From positions 349,591 to 413,590 of the forward strand of contig JAEUVF010000010.1 of the NCBI GenBank assembly GCA_016787265.1: 64,000 nt of DNA, read 5' to 3'. Below the pieces are notes generated by a model. The model saw only the letters and a list, made by a program, of their open reading frames with translations. It searched no databases and was not told the DNA's origin. This document shows positions 52,972 through 59,355 of the stretch, in pieces. The position numbers and the translations under genes are program-made. How positions within the stretch are numbered: position 1 is the first letter of the stretch; each line of letters begins with the position of its first letter. This DNA comes from Flavipsychrobacter sp. (GTDB taxonomy: Bacteria > Bacteroidota > Bacteroidia > Chitinophagales > Chitinophagaceae).

Positions 52972-53001
52972 GCAGTTCACGCCGGAAAATCTACAATTCA
53001 C
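52972..53001 (+). promoter_or_regulatory. LytTR-type direct-repeat site upstream of first fasciclin gene
   Basis: Two 9-mers, GCAGTTCAC (52972-52980) and ACAATTCAC (52993-53001), are repeated with exactly 21-bp periodicity (12-bp spacer). Both continue with a CCC/TCC-like triplet. The layout and the ACAnTTCA core match sites of LytTR regulators such as ComE and AgrA. A weak promoter (TTG 53024-53026, ACTCTTTG 53047-53054) lies downstream. The site is probably bound by the LytTR regulator encoded at 56202. Confidence 0.6.
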
Positions 53002-53056
53002 TCCACTGTTAAAATCTTAACAATTGTGCTAACTGTAATATCTCAAACTCTTTGTT

Positions 53057-54034
53057 ATGCTAAACAAAACGATCTTACAATTTGCCCGTACATGGGCATT
53101 GCCATTGCTTGCTGTTTTATTTCTCGCCAGTTGTCAGAAAATGGGTCCTGTTCCTCCACCATGGAAAAATCAGGCGAAGAAAAAAACAATCTGGGAAGTT
53201 GCTTCATCAGACGGACGATTCAGTCTGCTTAAAGCTGCAGTAGCCCGCACCGGCCTGGTTCCTGCGCTGAATGATAAAAAAGCGAACCTTACGGTATTTG
53301 CACCTACAGATGATGCATTCAGAGCGGCTGGTTTCAGAACTGTATCTGACATCGCAAAAGCTCCCGTTGATGTGCTGAAGGCTATCTTATTGTATCATGT
53401 TGTTGGGGATGAAGTATTTGCTGCTGAAATCCCTCAGGCCAGCAATACCCCGGTTCCCAGTCTGAATGGTCAGCCTTTATATGTTACCCGTTCAAGCGCC
53501 GGTAATGTATTTATCAATGGTGTTAAAGTAATCATCGCCGATATTGATTGCTCCAATGGAGTGATTCATGTAGTGGATCGTGTATTGATTCCTGCTCCTG
53601 GTAATATTGTTGCACTAGCAGCAGGAAATTCAAATCTCAGCTTCCTGGTTGCTGCAGTAATTCGCGCCGGTGCTACCGGTACTGATGTTGCTGCTATCCT
53701 CAGCAGTGATGGCCCGTTTACCGTATTCGCCCCCACCAACCAGGCATTTGCCGCTGCCGGATTAACTTCAGTTGAGGTTATTAACAATGCTGATCCGGCC
53801 TTCCTCTTAAATGTACTGGCATATCATGTAATTGTTGGTGCCCGGGTATTCAGTTCTGATCTTGTTGATGGTGCTGATGTGCCCACTTTCCAGGGCAGCA
53901 CGTTGGAAATCAGCCTGGGATCAGGTGCAATAGTAAAGGGCAATTCAAATGCTACAGCTTCCAATATCACCATCACAGACCTGCTCGCTACTAATGGAGT
54001 GGTTCATGTGATTGACCAGGTATTGCTCCCTTAA
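53057..54034 (+). CDS. Fasciclin-domain lipoprotein with two FAS1 domains
   Basis: The 325-residue protein has a lipobox (Leu-Ala-Ser-Cys, about residues 23-26). Two FAS1 domains follow, at about 43-180 and 187-325. Each shows the family motifs Thr-Val-Phe-Ala-Pro-Thr and Asn-Gly-Val-(Ile/Val)-His-Val-(Val/Ile)-Asp near its end. FAS1 domains mediate adhesion at the cell surface or in the matrix. The residues after the cysteine (Gln-Lys-Met) do not form a strong acidic export signal, so surface exposure is less clear than for the next protein. It lies upstream of its sister gene, both preceded by 21-bp-phased repeats, and next to a LytTR system. Confidence 0.9.
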   Translation: MLNKTILQFARTWALPLLAVLFLASCQKMGPVPPPWKNQAKKKTIWEVASSDGRFSLLKAAVARTGLVPALNDKKANLTVFAPTDDAFRAAGFRTVSDIAKAPVDVLKAILLYHVVGDEVFAAEIPQASNTPVPSLNGQPLYVTRSSAGNVFINGVKVIIADIDCSNGVIHVVDRVLIPAPGNIVALAAGNSNLSFLVAAVIRAGATGTDVAAILSSDGPFTVFAPTNQAFAAAGLTSVEVINNADPAFLLNVLAYHVIVGARVFSSDLVDGADVPTFQGSTLEISLGSGAIVKGNSNATASNITITDLLATNGVVHVIDQVLLP

Positions 54035-54058
54035 AATAGCAGTCCCAATAAATAATTT

Positions 54059-54088
54059 ACAGTTCACTCCATACATTCAACAACTCAC
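54059..54088 (+). promoter_or_regulatory. LytTR-type direct-repeat site upstream of second fasciclin gene
   Basis: Two 9-mers, ACAGTTCAC (54059-54067) and ACAACTCAC (54080-54088), both followed by TCCA, repeat with exactly 21-bp periodicity. They match the site before the first fasciclin gene in core and spacing. The second fasciclin start lies 57 bp after the second repeat. A candidate ATCTTTTG -7 element at 54101-54108 deviates from consensus in its first two bases. Confidence 0.6.
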
Positions 54089-54144
54089 TCCATTCTGTTC
54101 ATCTTTTGCCTTTCGATTCTGTTACAAAAGGAAAATCTAGCATC

Positions 54145-55086
54145 ATGAAAAAATTTATGACATCCCGCTTACTTCTGATCGCGGTAGCTTTATTCAGTGT
54201 GTTTACATTTTCTGCCTGTTCTGATGATGATGATGACAATCAGCCGGCTGATCCGACAATTACAGATGTAGTTGCTACCAATCCTAACTTTTCGCTGCTC
54301 CTGGCTGCGGTTTCCAAAGCAGGACTGGCAGATGAGTTAGCTGCTCCCGGAAATCTGACTGTGTTTGCCCCTGATAATGAAGCCTTCGCTGCTGCCGGTA
54401 TCAACCAGGCCTTTATCAACAGTGCAACTCCACAGGCATTGGCTGATATCCTGCTCTACCATGTAGTTGGTGCAAAAGTTGGTTCTGCAAACGTACCTGC
54501 AAGTGACAGCGTGCGTACACTGGGACAAAAATTAATCTTTGCCTCCCGGAACGCAAATGGAGTATTTGTAAATGGAGTGTCTGTAAAAACGGCTGATGTT
54601 GCTGCCAGTAATGGTGTGATTCATGTAATCAGCAATGTGCTGATTCCACCAACACAAACCATTGCGGGAATTGCAACCGGATCTTCTGACTTTTCTATCC
54701 TGGTTTCTGCTGTAACTAAAGCAGGATTGGTAAACGCGATTAGCAGCCCTGGTAAGTATACCGTATTTGCACCTACAAACGCTGCCTTCCAGGCTGCTGG
54801 TGTAACTCAGGCAACTATTGATGCACTTTCTGTTGCTGAAGTAACTGCAATTGTTGCACAGCATGTAATTGGTACCAATGTATATGCAAGTGACCTGATC
54901 AATAATGCAACTGCACCAACATTACGCAGTGGTACTACGCTTACTATCGGTACGAATCCGCCCAGTGTAAAAGTAACCGGCAGCACCAGCACTGCGAGCA
55001 ATGTAGTTACCACTACCCCTGGAGCCACTTTTAATATCACAACCACTAATGGTGTGATACATGTGATCGATCGCGTTATCCTGTAG
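54145..55086 (+). CDS. Fasciclin-domain lipoprotein, likely surface-exposed
   Basis: The 313-residue protein was started at ATG 54145, where a signal peptide begins. Its lipobox Cys is followed by Ser and five Asp. A Ser-plus-acidic run after the lipid-modified Cys is a lipoprotein export signal in Bacteroidota, so it probably sits on the outer face of the outer membrane. Two FAS1 domains cover about 40-175 and 180-313. Both carry Thr-Val-Phe-Ala-Pro, and Asn-Gly-Val-Ile-His-Val-Ile near the ends. It differs from its sister by its acidic linker. Role in adhesion, matrix or self-recognition is inferred from the domain. Confidence 0.9.
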   Translation: MKKFMTSRLLLIAVALFSVFTFSACSDDDDDNQPADPTITDVVATNPNFSLLLAAVSKAGLADELAAPGNLTVFAPDNEAFAAAGINQAFINSATPQALADILLYHVVGAKVGSANVPASDSVRTLGQKLIFASRNANGVFVNGVSVKTADVAASNGVIHVISNVLIPPTQTIAGIATGSSDFSILVSAVTKAGLVNAISSPGKYTVFAPTNAAFQAAGVTQATIDALSVAEVTAIVAQHVIGTNVYASDLINNATAPTLRSGTTLTIGTNPPSVKVTGSTSTASNVVTTTPGATFNITTTNGVIHVIDRVIL

Positions 55087-55122
55087 AAAGATTGTAGTAG
55101 TTTTGTTACTGCGGGGATGGCT

Positions 55123-55154
55123 AGATAGTTCCGGCTTCAAAGCCGGAACTATCT
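55123..55154 (+). terminator. Hairpin terminator between fasciclin and kinase genes
   Basis: A perfect 15-bp stem, AGATAGTTCCGGCTT (55123-55137) with complement at 55140-55154, has only CA at the centre, so the real loop is a few bases wider. Stem bases are followed by TCTTACTT, a modest T-tract. It likely ends the fasciclin transcript and separates it from the two-component genes, which start 19 bp later. Confidence 0.7.
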
Positions 55155-55173
55155 TCTTACTTAACCTCTACCC

Positions 55174-56193
55174 ATGTTTGCCCATAAATACAGACTCTGG
55201 CTCGCACTTTTTCTTGGAAGCTATTCCTACCTGAATACGCTTTATGCTGAAGTCTATACCTACTATCAGATTCAGGCACCCTGGTATTTAAGTTTACTTA
55301 CCATATTACTGGTTACACTGGGAGTGTGGGAATCCAACCGGTTTCTGGATAAGCGGATTCAAAAATACTGGGCTCCTAAAACTCAACTTGCACGTATCGG
55401 GATTTCCTTCCTCGCCGGAACTGTCGCTTCAGTGGTTGTTGCTTTATTAATAACTGGAATTACTGCAAGAGGCCTGGCCGGACTTAACAGTTCTGCAGTC
55501 TCCATTCCCTTTAAACTTACAACAATGTATGCCACCAGGATTAACCTGTTCCTGCATACTATTAATGCGTTGTTTGTATTCATTGGAAATCTTCGGCAAA
55601 AAGAAGTGGAGGCAGAGGCGCTCAAACGCAGTACTGCACAGGCGCAACTCCAGATTATCCGAAATCAGATCAACCCACATTTTCTGTTTAACAATCTGAA
55701 TGTACTATCCGGACTATTGGTTAAAGACCACCCGGAAGCTAATGAATTTGTTGAATCTTTCGCTACTGTGTACAGGTATTTATTAAGCAATCAGGATAAG
55801 GAACTTGTCTCTCTGCGATCCGAGCTTGAATTTATTCAACCTTATATCTTCCTGCTAACCAAAAGGTTCCCGGAAAGCCTGTCAGTTACCCTCTTTGTTC
55901 AGGAAGAAGAAAAAAATAAAAGAATTGTTCCCGGTGCATTACAGCTACTGATCGAAAATGCAATCAAGCACAATATATTGTCTAAACAATTCCCGCTTGT
56001 TATTGATATTTCAGTGAACGGAAATAACAGTTTGGTTGTTAGTAATAACCTGCAAATCAAAAGTCCCGTTGAACCGTCAACGCAAATAGGGCTTACTAAT
56101 ATCCGACAGCGATATGAATTAAGCACCGGCCAGACGATCACGATAAAAAAGGACGACAGGATTTTCAGTGTTCATTTACCATTAATAACCTAA
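55174..56193 (+). CDS. LytS-type sensor histidine kinase
   Basis: The 339-residue protein has three to four membrane helices in the first 140 residues and no separate periplasmic domain. A coiled region follows, then a His_kinase domain with His169 in Gln-Ile-Asn-Pro-His-Phe-Leu-Phe-Asn-Asn. The ATP-binding end has Glu-Asn-Ala-Ile-Lys-His near 263 and Gly-Leu-Thr-Asn-Ile near 307. Such kinases pair with LytTR regulators. The short helical N-terminal part suggests that it senses membrane state or a small ligand. It is 8 bp upstream of its cognate regulator and directly follows the fasciclin genes, so it probably controls them. Confidence 0.9.
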   Translation: MFAHKYRLWLALFLGSYSYLNTLYAEVYTYYQIQAPWYLSLLTILLVTLGVWESNRFLDKRIQKYWAPKTQLARIGISFLAGTVASVVVALLITGITARGLAGLNSSAVSIPFKLTTMYATRINLFLHTINALFVFIGNLRQKEVEAEALKRSTAQAQLQIIRNQINPHFLFNNLNVLSGLLVKDHPEANEFVESFATVYRYLLSNQDKELVSLRSELEFIQPYIFLLTKRFPESLSVTLFVQEEEKNKRIVPGALQLLIENAIKHNILSKQFPLVIDISVNGNNSLVVSNNLQIKSPVEPSTQIGLTNIRQRYELSTGQTITIKKDDRIFSVHLPLIT

Positions 56194-56201
56194 TCTCGTT
56201 T

Positions 56202-56924
56202 ATGCGAACGCTTATTGTTGAAGATGAGCCATTGGCTGCGGAACGACTGACAGTACTCCTCCAACAATTGCGCCCGTCTGCAGTTGTAGCGGCTGTCAAG
56301 GATAGTATTTCCGAAAGCATTCAATGGCTGAATGAAAATCCATCACCAGACCTGATCCTGATGGATATTCAGCTTTCAGATGGTCCATCTTTTGAAATTT
56401 TCAGAACAATCAAATCACAATGTCCCATCATTCTGACTACCGCATTTGATTCTTATGCGATGGATGCGTTCAAATTGCTGAGTGTTGATTATTTACTCAA
56501 ACCTGTTACCAAATCAGCACTTAAACAGGCCCTCGATAAACTGGATATGTTGTCAGGAAAAAATACGATCCTTCCCAAGACCTATAAATCACGTTTCCTG
56601 GCCAGGATTGGCAGTCGCAGTTTCTTTATGGATACCGCCGATATCGCTTATTTCTCTGCCGACAATAAAATTGTATATTTAAACGCGCATGACGGTACTC
56701 GTTACATTGTAGACTATACATTGGAAAGTCTGGAACTGGTGCTGGATCCACGACAGTTTTTCAGGCTAAACAGAAGTATCATTGTACAGGCATCCGCTAT
56801 TCAACACATTAAACCATATATCAACAGCCGACTCAAACTCAATGTGAAAGCTGGTTCCAACCTGGATGAACTGATCGTTAGCAGAGAACGGGTGCCGGCA
56901 TTCCGCGAATGGGCGGAAAGTTAA
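56202..56924 (+). CDS. LytTR-family response regulator
   Basis: The 240-residue protein has a receiver domain (about 1-115) with Glu7/Asp8/Glu9, phospho-acceptor Asp55 in Leu-Met-Asp-Ile, Thr80 and Lys100. A LytTR DNA-binding domain (about 135-240) includes Phe-Phe-Arg-Leu-Asn-Arg-Ser near 187, the segment that contacts DNA in the family. LytTR proteins bind pairs of direct repeats about 21 bp apart, and such pairs occur before both fasciclin genes upstream. It is in operon with the kinase and 10 bp before a gene for an outer-membrane protein. Confidence 0.93.
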   Translation: MRTLIVEDEPLAAERLTVLLQQLRPSAVVAAVKDSISESIQWLNENPSPDLILMDIQLSDGPSFEIFRTIKSQCPIILTTAFDSYAMDAFKLLSVDYLLKPVTKSALKQALDKLDMLSGKNTILPKTYKSRFLARIGSRSFFMDTADIAYFSADNKIVYLNAHDGTRYIVDYTLESLELVLDPRQFFRLNRSIIVQASAIQHIKPYINSRLKLNVKAGSNLDELIVSRERVPAFREWAES

Positions 56925-56934
56925 TTTCTAGTTT

Positions 56935-57639
56935 ATGAGAATTTCATTGCTCATTTTATTTGTTTTGTTTTTTGGAAGCGCAGTGGCCCAGGGTAAAAAG
57001 GAAGATGTATTGTATCTGAAAAACGGATCTGTTATCCGTGGCCAGCTTGTAGGTTCTTCAAATCAGCAGAGCCGCATCCTTACGCAGGATGGTTCTATAT
57101 GGTCTTTTAGTCAAGCCGAACTCGACTCCATCCGATCCGAAAAACGCTTTCGGAATTTTGCCTATAAAACAAAAGGCTTTGCGCATTTCAGTGAACTGGG
57201 TCCGCTTGTAGCAGGGAAAACAACGGTTGACGGTGTAACCACTGCTGCCTTTTCCTTTCAAACCGTTAACGGGTATAAATTCAACCAGTTCGCCATGCTG
57301 GGTTTTGGAACCGGTGTAGATCTCTATGCCACTCAAACCATTGTTCCGCTTTTTGCCAGTTTCCGCGGAGATTTAGCTGCCAATGGAACAGTGCTTCCAT
57401 TCTATTTTATTGACGCAGGATATGGTGCAAATATTACCCAGGATTCACAGGCCGGTGAAGATTTTAAAGGTGGGTTATTATATGCTGCGGGACTCGGTGT
57501 AAAAATCCCGTTCAATCGGTCTGCCGGTTTTCTGCTGAGCATTGGGTATCGCTACCAGGCAACCCAATCCATCCGCAACCAGGATCAGATTGATACGAAG
57601 TACCGCCGCCTGGCGATTCGTGCAGGTTTTTTCCTTTAA
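56935..57639 (+). CDS. Secreted protein, probable small outer-membrane barrel
   Basis: I do not recognise a named family. The 234-residue protein has a signal peptide (cleavage near Ala-Val-Ala-Gln, residue 19). A beta-rich N-terminal part follows, starting Asp-Val-Leu-Tyr-Leu-Lys-Asn-Gly-Ser-Val-Ile-Arg-Gly, a stretch often seen in Bacteroidota secreted proteins. Glycine- and aromatic-rich strands ending in Arg-Ala-Gly-Phe-Phe-Leu suggest a barrel. It lies 10 bp after the LytTR gene, so it is co-transcribed with the two-component system. Its stop interlocks with the convergent mnmD stop (TTAA). Confidence 0.65.
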   Translation: MRISLLILFVLFFGSAVAQGKKEDVLYLKNGSVIRGQLVGSSNQQSRILTQDGSIWSFSQAELDSIRSEKRFRNFAYKTKGFAHFSELGPLVAGKTTVDGVTTAAFSFQTVNGYKFNQFAMLGFGTGVDLYATQTIVPLFASFRGDLAANGTVLPFYFIDAGYGANITQDSQAGEDFKGGLLYAAGLGVKIPFNRSAGFLLSIGYRYQATQSIRNQDQIDTKYRRLAIRAGFFL

Positions 57640-58307
57640 GTTATAGGTTTTGTGGCTCGAACCATTTCTCTTTTGCCAGGAGGACCAGGAATTTTTTCAA
57701 TGCTGAATCCCGCTGCCTGCATGGCTCTTCTGACGATGCCTTTACTGCAGTAGGTGACCAGTATGCCACCCGGGTTAATGTTATCAAACAGTTTTTTGAA
57801 TACTGATTCGGTCCACAATGCCGGTTGCGCCGTTGGTGCAAATGCATCAAAATATACAATGTCATAGCTGCCGCTGGGATGAAATGCTTCGAGTGTACTT
57901 TCCCGTTTACACAAGTGAAATCCCGGAGTAATGTTCACCCATTCATTCCACGCTGCCAGATGTATGGCTTTAAAATAGTCAACGGCACCTGGTTGTTTTA
58001 ATAATGCTGCATAATTCAGCTGCATGACCATTTCCAGCGATACCGGATATGCTTCCAGGCTTTCATACCAGATTTCTCTGCCTTCAGCTTCCAGTAACGT
58101 GAGCAAGGCATTCAGTCCGGTTCCGAAACCCATTTCAAGAATCGCCAGCGAGCTATTGGTTATCTTCAGTTTAAATCTCAATCCCGCTTCAATGAATACA
58201 TGCATTGATTCCTGCACAGCGCCATGTTTGGAATGATAGGTTACCTGCATTTCAGGTATCGAAATGGTATGACTGCCATCCGCAGTTGCCTCCAGGATTC
58301 TTTCCAT
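57636..58307 (-). CDS. mnmD: tRNA 5-methylaminomethyl-2-thiouridine methyltransferase, MnmD type
   Basis: MnmD methylates the wobble uridine of certain tRNAs after earlier modification steps. The 223-residue SAM enzyme shows Glu-Met-Gly-Phe-Gly-Thr-Gly-Leu-Asn near residue 58 and Tyr-Phe-Asp-Ala-Phe-Ala-Pro near 152, the catalytic segment. Lys-Arg-Glu-Met near the end closes the fold. Unlike the E. coli MnmC fusion, there is no FAD domain, as is usual in Bacteroidota. It is monocistronic, and its stop shares TTAA with the upstream convergent gene. Confidence 0.9.
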   Translation of the reverse strand: MERILEATADGSHTISIPEMQVTYHSKHGAVQESMHVFIEAGLRFKLKITNSSLAILEMGFGTGLNALLTLLEAEGREIWYESLEAYPVSLEMVMQLNYAALLKQPGAVDYFKAIHLAAWNEWVNITPGFHLCKRESTLEAFHPSGSYDIVYFDAFAPTAQPALWTESVFKKLFDNINPGGILVTYCSKGIVRRAMQAAGFSIEKIPGPPGKREMVRATKPIT

Positions 58308-58335
58308 GCTGCGAAGTTAATTACTACTTTCGGGT

Positions 58336-58941
58336 ATGTCTTATTTTGATCACCTCTCACTAGATAAGAAGATGGCTTCCATCCTCGACGGAGAACCCTT
58401 CGTGCTTAAAAAACAAAAGCGGCTGGATTTCTATCTGTGCAGCTCTATTATGAGTCAACAGTTATCCGTCAAGGTGGCTGCTGTAATCAAGCAGCGATTC
58501 ATATCACTATATGATGATAATCTGCCTCATCCGCAACAGATCCTGGAGACGCCTTTTGAAACATTACGCGGAATCGGTTTGTCAAATGCCAAAGTAAACT
58601 ATGTGCAAAATGTGGCGCGTTTCGCCCTTGAAGAGGGAATGGATTACAAAAAACTCAACAAGCTTTCCAATGAAGAAGTAATCGCCTATCTCACACAAAT
58701 CAAAGGTGTTGGCAGATGGACGGTAGAAATGTTACTCATGTTCGCCATGGCAAGGGAAGATGTGTTTGCAATTGATGACCTGGGCATACAGATGGCAATG
58801 AAAAAACTCTATCGCCTCGATGATGCTGACCGAAAATTATTCAGAGAAAAAATGCTGAGAATATCAAAGAAATGGGTTCCCTACAGAACCTATGCCTGCG
58901 TACATTTATGGAGATGGAAAGATAATGGTCCGGCTGTTTAA
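58336..58941 (+). CDS. DNA-3-methyladenine glycosylase, HhH-GPD type
   Basis: The 201-residue protein excises alkylated bases from DNA. It contains a helix-hairpin-helix Ile-Lys-Gly-Val-Gly-Arg-Trp-Thr near residue 130, followed by Phe-Ala-Ile-Asp-Asp-Leu-Gly near 150, in which the Asp is catalytic. Leu-Arg-Gly-Ile-Gly-Leu-Ser near 78 is also typical. It lacks the N-terminal domain of E. coli AlkA, as do many small bacterial homologues. The start lies 28 bp from the divergent mnmD start. The stop interlocks with the convergent gene at 58938 (TTAA). Confidence 0.88.
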   Translation: MSYFDHLSLDKKMASILDGEPFVLKKQKRLDFYLCSSIMSQQLSVKVAAVIKQRFISLYDDNLPHPQQILETPFETLRGIGLSNAKVNYVQNVARFALEEGMDYKKLNKLSNEEVIAYLTQIKGVGRWTVEMLLMFAMAREDVFAIDDLGIQMAMKKLYRLDDADRKLFREKMLRISKKWVPYRTYACVHLWRWKDNGPAV

Positions 58942-59321
58942 TGTAACCTTGTTACTGTTACATAGCTGATCTCGTTCCGGATCACCTTAAATTTTTTTAA
59001 CAGGATCCGTTGGGGTTTTACCCATTCAAAAACCAGCTCATCTGCGCAGGAGGAAGGTATTTTATAAACTTTTTCAAAGCTGGAGCCAACCATCTTGTCT
59101 TCATGTACCAACTCGCCTTCCTGATCACGCACAAATAATGTAGTCTTTTCTTTTTTTGCAGCATTCAAACGGGCTTTGAAAAACAGGTAACCACCTTCTG
59201 CCTTTAGAAATTCGATTGATGCTGCACTAGTATCTGTTTGCCCGTTTACTGAAAGCAAACAGGCGAAAAAAAATCCAATTAGAAAAAGGATTCCTGCTCC
59301 TATGGTAGTACAATTTTTCAT
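58938..59321 (-). CDS. Small secreted protein, unknown function
   Basis: I do not recognise this 127-residue protein. It has an N-terminal hydrophobic segment (residues about 7-24) that may be a signal peptide, ending near Val-Asn-Gly-Gln. The remaining 100 residues are beta-rich, with Val-Thr-Val-Thr at the end. It lacks cysteine motifs apart from the first region. It lies 34 bp downstream of the patatin gene and may be co-transcribed with it. Its stop interlocks with the convergent glycosylase gene. Confidence 0.6.
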   Translation of the reverse strand: MKNCTTIGAGILFLIGFFFACLLSVNGQTDTSAASIEFLKAEGGYLFFKARLNAAKKEKTTLFVRDQEGELVHEDKMVGSSFEKVYKIPSSCADELVFEWVKPQRILLKKFKVIRNEISYVTVTRLH

Positions 59322-59355
59322 GCCTGAAAACTACCTTCTTAAAGTTACCAAAAAA

